NCBI GenBank assembly: GCA_028753945.1
Contig: JAPNXP010000001.1
Span: forward strand, 4,082,501-4,146,500
Reading direction: 5' to 3'
Source of the DNA: Hexactinellida sp. DTS-2022
Lineage: Eukaryota; Porifera; Hexactinellida
Length of the DNA: 64,000 bases
In this document: in pieces, positions 23,499 to 32,176 of the stretch
How the letters are laid out: every line of letters begins with the position of its first letter
How positions within the stretch are numbered: position 1 is the stretch's first letter
Position numbers and translations under genes: made by a program
Notes under the pieces: generated by a model
Seen by the model: only the letters and a program-made list of their open reading frames with translations
Databases searched by the model: none
What the model was told of the DNA's origin: nothing

Positions 23499-23921
23499 TG
23501 CAACAATATTGCATTCAACACAATTTTCGTGCGACAAGTTGCATGCACATTTATTTTCGGCAACATTGTTGCATGGAAATTACTCTATTACACATGGTAA
23601 AAACATTATTTTAAATCAGTACTATAGTATGATCCCACATGGATTTGTTATTTCCCAATTCATTATTGTGGATAAAACACACGTTGTCGCGTCGTTTCCG
23701 CATTCCAAATTATTATACTTCGCCGGAGGAAATTGCATTTGACCCGCCAACGCAATTGAGATCTCATGGGTTAAGGGTTGGATAAAAATCGAGAGTCGCA
23801 AAGTGCATTTCATTTAGTTTACACATCCAGTTATAGAAATTTCGTAATGATGGATCGTCTGTCCAGTATTATATTAAGGTATATCAATTTCGGTATTCTT
23901 AGTTAGAACTGGATATATATA

Positions 23922-24109
23922 TACAGGTAAACCTCCCAAAGCGGCACCTCCGAGTAGCGGCAACCTCCGAGAAGCGGCACAAAATCATTCTCCCGATGGG
24001 TGCCGCTTTGGGAGTTTTACCTTACGAGCAACCTCCCAAAGCGGCAACCTCCGAGAAGCGGCACAAAATCATTCTCCCGATGGGTGCCGCTTTGGGAGGT
24101 TTACCTGTA
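23922..24109 (-). mobile_element. GGTAAACC MITE, copy C
   Basis: 188 bp, the reverse orientation of copies A and B near 8.5-9.1 kb, with the same TACAGGTAAACC ends and TA flanks. Near-identity across 15 kb suggests the family moved recently. Confidence 0.85.
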
Positions 24110-24755
24110 TACACTAATTGTCCAACGGCATAGCCGTAAATTTCAACGGATTGTTAATTTTTTTGATAAAAGCACCAAAATTTGTACATAGGTACTTTGA
24201 TGTAGTGCGAACATTTTTTGGTTATTGAGGCAATTGAAAGAGTATCTATATCGGCCACAACAGCTCGCCAAAATAACAACGTCCGATAGTGTTCGCGGGA
24301 CTTGTTTCCATAAAAATTGTTCAAATTAAGTTATATCGTCTTTTTATTGTTGAATTCGGTTTCGAAGAAAAATTTCTGATAATTTGATATATCACATGAC
24401 CATATTTGGAAGATTTCCCCCCATAGCAACGCTGGAATGTATCAGGAATGTGTCAAAATTCCATTCTCCAATTGTGTCCTTACCCAATCGAGTGACCCCT
24501 CTTTCGACTCCACTCAACTTCCTGAGTATAATTATACACAATGACATACCGATCCTGTAAAACGTGATTTGATAAAATTATTCGAGATTCACAGTGATTT
24601 ATCATAAATACCCTCCTATCTACGCTACTGAAGGGTTACTCACTTCGCCCAAATTTTAGCATTTACGGGACTTGCTAAAGTAAATGTGACTAATATCAAT
24701 CGCTATTCCATTATTATGGGACAACCAACCCTTGGAATTTTGCTAGGTTTTCTTG

Positions 24756-26719
24756 GGTAATCGGACACTTCGTCGCTTGGACACTTCGTCGCCGGACATT
24801 TCGTCCCGGACACTTCGTCGCTTGGACAATTCGTCGACGGACACTTCGTCGCTCGGACACTTCGTCGCTCGGAAAACTCAATTTCAGATAGTATTTGATT
24901 ATTCCATTCGCTGGATATATCAGGTGTCAATCTGCAACTTTATTGAAAACACCTAAATTTGTTTTTGTTTTGTCTTGCTAATAAATACTTTAATGGATTC
25001 AAAATGAGAAATTGAGAGTAGTATAAAATAGGAACAAATCAAAAATTTTTAATCAAATCAAAAATTCTTGATCTACTTTCTTCACCACTTTTTTCGGATG
25101 GCTACACCTTTAGTTATTCAGATTACCAAGACAAGCAAAAATAAAGAGAAAGCTTATATTGAAGGATTTTTGTATACTCTTAACAAATGTTCTTCCCAAC
25201 TCTCACATTGGGTTTGCGAAAAACGAGGCACTTGTAAAGCCCGTCTAACTACTAATCTTCGAATTGTTGTCAAACCCTGCCAAATAGCTGATATCAACTC
25301 ATCTCATTCACATGGACCAGATACTACAAGATTTGAAATTGTTCAAAGTATTTCTCAAATGAAAGATCGAGCTACAAATTCTGAAGACAGTACGAGATCA
25401 ATATTAGCCAGTGGAGTGGGAACAATGAGTAACTCCAGTATCGCTGCGCTACCAAGATTCGATTCTGTGAAACGTACAATACGCCGTGTAAAATCCTCTA
25501 CGACAGATAACGTTAGTAATACTACATTGTTGGAAGAAATCATTATACCAGAGAAATACAAATATACTCTAAAAGGACACCCATTCTTGTTATTTGATTC
25601 AGGGATTGGGGATATAAATAGACTCATGATCTTTGGGAGTCCTAATATGCTCTCACTATTGCGTGATGCAAGCAATTGGTTTGCTGACGGAACTTTTAAA
25701 GTTGTACCCAGCCAATTCTACCAGATGTATACAATTCATTGCGAAAAGGATGGATATACTATCCCCTGCATATATGCGCTAATGAAAGACAAGCGTGAAT
25801 CGACATACGATAAACTCTTCAAACAATTAATCCAACTTGAACCCGGATTGAACCCATCACATATCATGGTTGATTTTGAAAAAGCTACGCACAATGCTTT
25901 GGAAGAAAATTTCATTGCAGTAATTTCTGGGTGTTTTTTCCATTTAGCGCAAAATGTTTTCCGCCAAATTCAATCAAATGGGTTGACAGCACGATATCTA
26001 GAAGATGAAGAATTTTCAATTCAAATGAAAATGCTTCCGAGTCTTGCATTTGTGCCCGAACACGATGTTATTGATTCTTTTACGTTGCTTATGGCGGATT
26101 TTCCTGAATCAGCTAAAGGTATAGCAGAATATTTTGAGATCAACTATATCGGCAGAAAACTCCCTGACCAAAGCAGAAGGGTACCTCCCTTTCCTATAAG
26201 GATATGGAACATGTATGAGCGAGCAACATCAAGATCAGCCAGAACCAACAATTCAGTTGAAGGATGGCATAACGCATTCTCTTCTGGAATAAACTGTTCT
26301 CATCCTAATATTGGTAGGCTCTTAAGTTACTTTCAACGAGAACAGTCGTTACAAGAAGCAATACTAGTAAAATGGGAAACAGGGGAAATTCCAAAGATGT
26401 CAAAACTTAGCAAATGCAGAAATGAAAGAATAATGAGCCTAGTAGCAGATTATGAGCACAGGGACATCTTCACTTACTTGAAAGGAATCGCTTATAATTT
26501 TCAATTCTAACATATTTCATACTTTCCTATTATCTCAATGTGTTTTCATTCGTATTCATTATTAAATATATCTCTTTTACATAACCTTCGGGGACCAAAT
26601 ATCCGGGCGACGAAGTGTCCGAGCGACGAAGTGTCCGTCGACGAATTGTCCAAGCGACGAAGTGTCCGGGACGAAATGTCCGGCGACGAAGTGTCCAAGC
26701 GACGAAGTGTCCGCCATTC
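24756..26719 (+). mobile_element. complete MULE (Mutator-like) transposon
   Basis: 1964 bp bounded by the 9-bp direct repeat GTTTTCTTG (24747-24755 and 26720-26728), the target-duplication length typical of Mutator elements. After six weakly conserved terminal bases on each side, inverted repeats of 112 bp match almost perfectly (24762-24873 and 26602-26713). Each is built of seven 14-16-bp units of the form GGACACTTCGTCGCTT, likely transposase-binding sites. Between them is a single long transposase gene. Its intact frame, near-identical TIRs and exact target duplication make it a recently mobile, possibly still autonomous copy. Confidence 0.93.
25098..26510 (+). CDS. MULE transposase with FLYWCH-type zinc finger
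   Basis: A 470-aa protein from ATG 25098; the ten codons upstream open with TTG. An N-terminal FLYWCH-like finger shows F-L-Y, then W-V-C, a second Cys in GTCKARL and His-x-His (SHSHG). The catalytic core has the DDE pattern: Asp in WFADGTF, Asp in MVDFEKA, then the C/H signature GCFFHLAQNVFRQIQ, and Glu in NNSVEGWH. It would cut and reinsert DNA bearing the flanking 112-bp repeats. AT-rich codon use differs from the GC-rich housekeeping genes, as expected for a mobile element. No stop or frameshift interrupts it. Confidence 0.92.
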   Translation: MATPLVIQITKTSKNKEKAYIEGFLYTLNKCSSQLSHWVCEKRGTCKARLTTNLRIVVKPCQIADINSSHSHGPDTTRFEIVQSISQMKDRATNSEDSTRSILASGVGTMSNSSIAALPRFDSVKRTIRRVKSSTTDNVSNTTLLEEIIIPEKYKYTLKGHPFLLFDSGIGDINRLMIFGSPNMLSLLRDASNWFADGTFKVVPSQFYQMYTIHCEKDGYTIPCIYALMKDKRESTYDKLFKQLIQLEPGLNPSHIMVDFEKATHNALEENFIAVISGCFFHLAQNVFRQIQSNGLTARYLEDEEFSIQMKMLPSLAFVPEHDVIDSFTLLMADFPESAKGIAEYFEINYIGRKLPDQSRRVPPFPIRIWNMYERATSRSARTNNSVEGWHNAFSSGINCSHPNIGRLLSYFQREQSLQEAILVKWETGEIPKMSKLSKCRNERIMSLVADYEHRDIFTYLKGIAYNFQF

Positions 26720-26756
26720 GTTTTCTTGTTTGTCACTTTAGACGTAAAATATTTAA

Positions 26757-27278
26757 GCCCAAGTTTGACACAGGAATCAGTTTAGTTTGGTCGAGGATCG
26801 TAATGCCATTAGGGTAGACTAACATTCCACCTTGATATCCATACCAGCTTAATGTGAATGTTAGGTTTCCTTTTGGAGAGAATACTTTGATGTTATGAGC
26901 CAACCAGTCGTTAATTAATGATGATATTAATATTGTCTGCCAAACAGCAGTATGCTTTTCGAACTAACATTCCATCCCATGGTTACAAAGAGCGGGACTT
27001 CTCTTCAGAGAGTAGATACATCTATACATGGGTTGCTTTTGCAGCTAAACACAAAGCTTCAATGTTGTGAATTTAACATCAACTGGTTAAACATTGTTTG
27101 GTGTCATAGCGATCCTTCAATAGCTTTATGATGGCAGGATACGGATTACTGTTGTATTCATCTGCTACATAGAGGTGTTGATTGGAAGAAGTATCCAGTT
27201 ATCCTGGTTCATTAAAATCTTCAAAACCAGAACCACTCTTACCTACTCGCGTTACCATTGTGAAATCTGGAAACTGGA
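26757..27278 (-). pseudogene. NHL-repeat protein remnant
   Basis: On the minus strand, translated pieces resemble NHL beta-propeller blades. One (about 27150-27278) reads VGKSGSGFEDFNEPG, a stop, then NQHLYVADEYN. A second (26757-26899) reads NIKVFSPKGNLTFTL followed by GYQGGMLVYPNGITILDQ. Blade grammar (G..F..P.G, .LYVAD., I.VFSP.G, YP.GI) is clear, but frames shift and stops intervene, so this is a decayed copy. It abuts the right target duplication of the MULE. Confidence 0.6.
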
Positions 27279-27350
27279 ATAGAAAATAAGTAAGATACAT
27301 TTATCAGGGGCATAGACGGCTCTTGAATGTCTCCGACAGATCAGTTGAAA

Positions 27351-27618
27351 CAGTGGCGGACACTTGACGAAATATTGGGGGGGCGAAATTAAATATTGGG
27401 GGGGCGAAATTAGTTGGGACTCATCACACTTTCACTTTCAGTCGCTATATAATTATGCTATTTTGGTGTTGTTGTTTCTATTACAATTTGTACGCACTCC
27501 TTCCACTTTTAAAGTAAAAGATTTGACTCAAATTTATTTAAACTTTATTCTTTCGAAATTATTGGGGGGGCGACCGCCCCCCCTCGCCCCCCCTCGCCCC
27601 CCCTAGTGTCCGCCACTG
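27351..27618. mobile_element. hAT MITE with perfect 8-bp target duplication
   Basis: 268 bp from CAGTGGCGGACACT to AGTGTCCGCCACTG, a perfect 14-bp terminal inverted repeat, flanked by AGTTGAAA on both sides (27343-27350 and 27619-27626). Near the left end GAAATATTGGGGGGGCGAAA is tandemly repeated; the right side has CGCCCCCCCT repeats. Confidence 0.92.
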
Positions 27619-27626
27619 AGTTGAAA

Positions 27627-28114
27627 GTAGTATAATATAGTAATATAGTTACAGCAAATGAGAATTGGTCCGGACAAGCTAGTGTCATAGTTGATCCTGT
27701 TTCCCCATTTTTTTTTTCCACCGGCCGAACATTATTTCCTAGCAAATCCTGTTCGGGAGAAAATATTTCCCTTGGATAACAAAGGCATTTTTATTCTCCA
27801 TCCATTAGGACCCCCAGGCCGAAGCTGGGCTCTTTAACGAAGGCCGGGAAAAGAAGATTCCCTAAAGGGGAACAACATTTCCCGGAACTATTGTTCGGGG
27901 GACCAATTATTCCTAGGAACTATTGTTCGCGGGGAGCAATTATTCCTAGGAAATATTGTTCGCGGGGAGCAATTATTCCTAGGAACTATTGTTCGCGGGG
28001 AGCAATTATTCCTAGGAAATATTGTTCCGGGGATCAATTTTCACGGCGGAACAGGCTCTCCTCTGTCACCGGACCAGCTGGACCACGTGCTACTCCTATG
28101 ATTTTATATATATA
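27627..28114. repeat. 33-bp tandem repeat and flanks
   Basis: About 27880-28035 consists of four to five copies of a 33-bp unit starting GGAACTATTGTTCGCGGGGA and ending CAATTATTCCTA; alternate units carry AAATATT in place of ACTATT. Degenerate units extend left to about 27740. Because 33 is a multiple of three, one frame shows an 11-residue repeat, but no start context or conservation supports a protein. TTCC and GGAA blocks let each unit fold on itself. Confidence 0.8.
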
Positions 28115-28250
28115 TACAGTCAGGTTCTTTTATTATGAACATTCAAGGGACCAAAAATTGTGTTCATAATAGAGAGACTTCATAATAAGCGAACTCAATT
28201 TATAATACAAACCCTATGAAATTTATTAATTTGGGACCACGGGGGCTAGG
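28115..28250. mobile_element. left part of CAGTCAGGT MITE, cut by a hAT insertion
   Basis: Starts TACAGTCAGGTTC and follows the 1760-1957 copy closely through TTGGGACC. It stops where the hAT element at 28251 begins. I cannot find its right end after 28885, so it is truncated or interrupted. Confidence 0.75.
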
Positions 28251-28877
28251 CAGGGCCGGACTAAGGTATGTTGAGGCCCCTAAGCTAAATGAGTGTCGGA
28301 GACCTAGCCAATGAGTTTTATACGGTGTAACTAAAAATCCCGGTGGAGGTACCAAGGATAGTTAACTCGCTTAAAAAAGAGGCGAATACAATAGAAAGTG
28401 TAGGCTAAGCACAGTATCAATTATGTGGGATCGGACATCAATGCAATGCATTTACTTAAGACCTTGTATGCAAATGCGTAGTCAGGTCTGCATGAAGGTG
28501 CGGCACTGGTAGATTATGGGTGCGGCATTTCCGCACTATTATTTTAAACTGTGGGCATTTTTGGGTGCGGTTTGTGCCCTATGTGCCTCACCCTGGCTAC
28601 GCCTCTGCTTGTATGCGCACAAAAATACTTTTTCCGAAGTTTTTGGCGAGCAAATTTTTCCTATGATGTTATTAATAGGTGCCATTCCTAAAGGAATATT
28701 CTACATAATATAGAGATATTAAAGCCGATATCATCGGAAGCTCCTAAATGTGGGGCTGCCAAGGCCTCCCATACTCCGTTGGCCTTGACATAAATTGAGG
28801 CCACAACTTGTGAGGCCCCGAACTTACGAAGGCCCCCAAGCAATAGCTTAGTTAGCTTATTGGGTAATCCGGCCCTG
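28251..28877. mobile_element. 627-bp non-autonomous hAT element
   Basis: From CAGGGCCGGACTAAGG to TAATCCGGCCCTG; GGGCTAGG precedes and TGGCTAGG follows (one mismatch in 8). It carries no transposase. GAGGCCCC and AAGGCCCCCAAGC words form subterminal inverted repeats. It is inserted into the older MITE at 28115. Confidence 0.82.
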
Positions 28878-28885
28878 TGGCTAGG

Positions 28886-29196
28886 GGGGCTTTAGCACCC
28901 CTACTTTTTGTCCCCTCTCTTATACATTAAACTTATAAAGGACATCTTAGTATCGATCTGAGGTGCTTGGTTTGACTAGTTCTACGAGAAGTTGTTATAA
29001 ATGTATAATGAATAACGACTTTAAGTTTTTAGATAATAAACTCATTAGATATTTGTTTCTGCTTTCCGAAAAAGAGTTTCCAATTAATGTACCTATTCTG
29101 TCAATAGCATAGCATTGTAAATTACCATTATAGCCTTCAGTTAGATTGACTAATAAATAGTTTACAATCCTACCCGCATTAGTTCCTACTTCTGTC
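28886..29196. other. upstream flank of kelch gene
   Basis: About 310 bp of AT-rich sequence before the kelch start codon. A 69-codon minus-strand frame runs through it and overlaps the start, but I see no homology. Presumably promoter and 5' UTR. Confidence 0.45.
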
Positions 29197-30438
29197 ATGT
29201 TCAAGATAGAGAAGTTACAGTTGATCTTCCGTGTTTCTGAAGTTCAGAAATACAATTACAAATGTTCGAAAACTGGCAATTTGACTGTTGTTTCTGAGAG
29301 GCTCACCTCCACATGTGAAGAGTTGGACAATGGAGAGCTACTGCCTCTGTCTAGGAGTGGCCACAAGGCATTTTTCTACCTCGGCGCTTTTTACATATAC
29401 GGCGGGTACAGATCGGATTTATCTAACACGTTACTGGACGCTTGGCGGTACTACCCGCTCATGCACCAATGGGAGAGCGTGGCGCCCGGCACTCAGATCC
29501 CGGCGGAGAACCTGTCTTGTGCCACCACGCAGGTCGGGGATAAGATGTACCTGTTTGGTGGGTCAGGGGCTAATTTCGGTGATTCTAACTCAAACAAGCT
29601 ATACATAATAGACCTCAAATCCCTCTCCTTTTCCCATATACAGTTGGCCAGAGAGAGGGACATCTGTCCTACGCCTGGCTATGGACACAGTCTCACCTAC
29701 TCTCAGGAGAAGCAGTGTCTCTATCTGTGCTGTGGGATAGACGGGCGCTCGTATGAGGCCAAAGTGTTCAAGTTCAATCTACAGGACCGTAGATGGATGG
29801 TAATGCCCCCAGATAAGCAGTGTGTCACCCCTCGCTACAGACAAGAGTCCTTTGTGTGGGAGCAGGGGTGGTACATACTGGGCGGGTCTATTGACAGACG
29901 CTGTTATGATATGACTTGTATGCACAAGTTCTGTTTGAATTCTGAGAAGTGGGAGATGATGCCTGTGTTGCCAGATCCTACTCAAGGCTATCCTTCTGAG
30001 CGGCGCGGGTTCGCTTGTGTACTATACAGGGACAGACTCTACGTATTTGGGGGCTCTGGGTTCAATACTAGCGACTTCAACTGCCATCTCATTGAAGACA
30101 CCGGCCTCTGGTACATACACCTTCCCGACATGAGGTGGAGTTTGATCAAAGGGTGCAAACTGCTGAGACCTATCGACTTCTTTGCCGTTGCTTTAGACGA
30201 CAGTGGAAAGGTAATTATCCACGGGGGAAGAAATGACCTTATTTACAATAGGAGAACTCCAGAAACCTTTATACTTTGGCTTGACGTCCCTCCACTAGTG
30301 GATCTGTGCTGGGAGAAGATTAAGATTTGGGAGAAGGAGGGATTCCTTTCTCTGTCGCTGCCTCAGCTCTTGGCTCATGGATTACCAAGATCTATTGCTA
30401 TCCAAGTTGCTCAGTTCGCACAATCATGTACTTTTTAA
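29197..30438 (+). CDS. KLHDC10: kelch-repeat protein, KLHDC10-like
   Basis: A 413-aa, single-exon kelch beta-propeller. Six repeats are visible from about residue 52: SRSGHKAFFYLGAFYIYGGY, then YLFGGSGANFGDSN, a GYGHSLTYS..LYLCCG blade, YILGGS, LYVFGGSG and VIIHGGRND. The blade ends RTPETFILWLDVPPLVDLCW match KLHDC10 specifically, and the tail LSLPQLLAHGLPRSI resembles its BC-box. KLHDC10 is a substrate receptor for CUL2 ubiquitin ligases that recognises C-terminal degrons; that function is transferred by family. The first 45 residues are unlike the human protein. An AATAAA lies about 160 bp past the stop (30598-30603). Confidence 0.85.
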   Translation: MFKIEKLQLIFRVSEVQKYNYKCSKTGNLTVVSERLTSTCEELDNGELLPLSRSGHKAFFYLGAFYIYGGYRSDLSNTLLDAWRYYPLMHQWESVAPGTQIPAENLSCATTQVGDKMYLFGGSGANFGDSNSNKLYIIDLKSLSFSHIQLARERDICPTPGYGHSLTYSQEKQCLYLCCGIDGRSYEAKVFKFNLQDRRWMVMPPDKQCVTPRYRQESFVWEQGWYILGGSIDRRCYDMTCMHKFCLNSEKWEMMPVLPDPTQGYPSERRGFACVLYRDRLYVFGGSGFNTSDFNCHLIEDTGLWYIHLPDMRWSLIKGCKLLRPIDFFAVALDDSGKVIIHGGRNDLIYNRRTPETFILWLDVPPLVDLCWEKIKIWEKEGFLSLSLPQLLAHGLPRSIAIQVAQFAQSCTF

Positions 30439-30597
30439 CATATATTTCCTGATAAGAGATCATACTGTACTGTTTGATTATTGTCTAGACATGATCATTG
30501 TGATTGATATGGATCACATGGCGAGCATATTTGTATGCTGTACAGATTATGTCAGGCATTACAAGAACGAATACACTCATTCAAACTAATTTTCCAC

Positions 30598-30603
30598 AAT
30601 AAA
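30598..30603 (+). promoter_or_regulatory. candidate polyadenylation signal
   Basis: AATAAA 160 bp downstream of the kelch gene stop codon, on the gene's strand and followed by an AT-rich stretch. Position is plausible, but hexamers are frequent in this AT-rich DNA. Confidence 0.45.
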
Positions 30604-32176
30604 AATTATTTTGAATTTTATATTAGCAGTATCTTGTATCTTCTGTATATGTGTATGTTCTGTATTACCATACAAATGTAACTGATCAAGTGTTTTCGGT
30701 TGGTATAGAATATCTGTTAATTAATACGAAATTCCAGTTAATAAGAACACTATTTCAGTTCCCTTGAAAGCCTTTTCAATACTTCAAATGATATTGGTTA
30801 ATACGAATTCCGGATAAGGCGAACGCTCTTTGACGATCCCCTAGTGTTCGTACAAACGAGGTTCTACTGTAATGTCTCCCCCTCAATTATACAAAAATAC
30901 TGTAATAATAGACGTTATATTTCTCTTTGTCACTAAATATGTTATTATTAAATTAGTCGGAGCAGCAGAGCACTAATCCCAGACGCAGTTGCCATCTGCA
31001 CTATATGCTCTGTTTCATGTATTAATTAACAACTTTGTGTGATGTCAACTACCTCCCTCTTGTGGCTAATAGCTTCCATGTAGTTCTGTATAGTGTCTAG
31101 CTAGTTAATTAATAACACTACTCTGTTATTGATTTACCATTCTTGGAATTCATAAGTATATTATCAAATCAACTAATAAAATTTTATTTAGCAAAAATTT
31201 GTATATTCAAATCAATAGGGCCTTTTATATCTACAATCGAAACCGGTTTTTTCTAACTCCGTTTTTTTCTAACTAATCGGTTATTTCTAGCTAACTATTT
31301 ATTCAAAATGTGTAAGAAATTCCAATTTTGTTTTATTTTCAATCGGATTTTTCTTACTTTATTTGCATGCAAAGAATTGGTTAGAAAAACCTATTTCGAC
31401 TGTACTACTAATCGAGTTATAAGTTGGAGGGGAATAATTATTCGAGAGAATATAATTCAAGTTTCTGAATTTTCATTCTAGACTGAAAACTTTAATTAAT
31501 TAATTAACACTGAGCTAGCAAGAAGAGTTATATCAAATAACTTCCATTATTTTGTCGTAAATAGTATACAAACCAAGAATAAATCAAATATTTATAACTT
31601 ATCCATTAATTGCAAACTTGAGAGAAATCAGTCAGATTCGGACAAAAGACGTCTGGATATTCAGACAGTCCTTGCTCTATAGCCTTGATAAAATTACTTA
31701 TAAACCCACCAATCCGTATCATGCTACTACGCTCTAGCGATTGTAATTCTTATTAATATGTCAGATCTTTTCTATTAAACACTCAGCCTGCCTTAAATCT
31801 GGAATATTGGGACTCAGGGATATTATTATTTCTCAACATTGTTCTTCTGATGAGCTCCTCTGCTAACCCCCTTAAAATTATGTTTGCTGCCAATATAATA
31901 TTTATCTATATTTTCTTTTTGCGCTTATTCCTTGGGTATATCATAGATTAATTAACTAATTAATTAACCCACGTACCTTAATTAACACCATCAACAAAAA
32001 TTCACCAATTATCTTACCCTCAAACAATTTGAATACCACAAAATTATTTTGGTGTATATTTCATATTTGCATTAAAGTTAATAGTCTGGCAATGCAAATT
32101 AAATGTAGTAATTCGTGGAATACTGGAGAAATCCCCAAAACTTGGGTCTATATATTTCTTTTTCGCAAATGTCTAG
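30604..32176. other. gene-free interval with two MITEs
   Basis: Between the kelch gene and the secreted-protein gene. It holds a decayed MITE at about 30715-30871 (right end AACGAGGTTCTACTGTA, same family as 16852) and a better one at 31232-31404. The rest, including TTAATTAATTAA runs near 31490 and 31955, shows nothing else. Confidence 0.55.
31232..31404. mobile_element. MITE with TIR CAATCGAAACCGG / CCTATTTCGACTG
   Basis: 173 bp between TA dinucleotides, with an imperfect terminal inverted repeat (TACAATCGAAACCGGTTTTT against AAACCTATTTCGACTGTA) and repeated internal TTTTTCTAACT / TTAGAAAAA words. A decayed relative lies at about 11840-11930. Confidence 0.65.

Larger units (their letters stand above)
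22015..24746. other. gene-free interval rich in MITEs
   Basis: Upstream of xylulokinase and left of the MULE. It contains a pogo-like MITE (22090-22277), a hAT MITE (22509-22681), a one-ended MITE starting TACAGTAGACCCTCGC at 22835 whose relative ends at 18877, a 31-bp tandem duplication (23437-23498), and the GGTAAACC MITE copy C (23922-24109). The remaining AT-rich sequence shows nothing recognisable. Confidence 0.55.

Noticed and set aside
24703-24956. Small frames through the MULE left TIR
   Set aside because: They translate the 15-bp TIR repeats and carry no independent signal.
27880-28169. Open frame with an 11-residue protein repeat
   Set aside because: It is explained by a 33-bp DNA tandem repeat whose length is a multiple of three; flanks and start context are not coding-like.
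28995-29204. 69-codon minus-strand frame overlapping the kelch start codon
   Set aside because: No recognisable family, no start context, and it lies in the expected promoter/5' UTR of a well-supported gene on the other strand.
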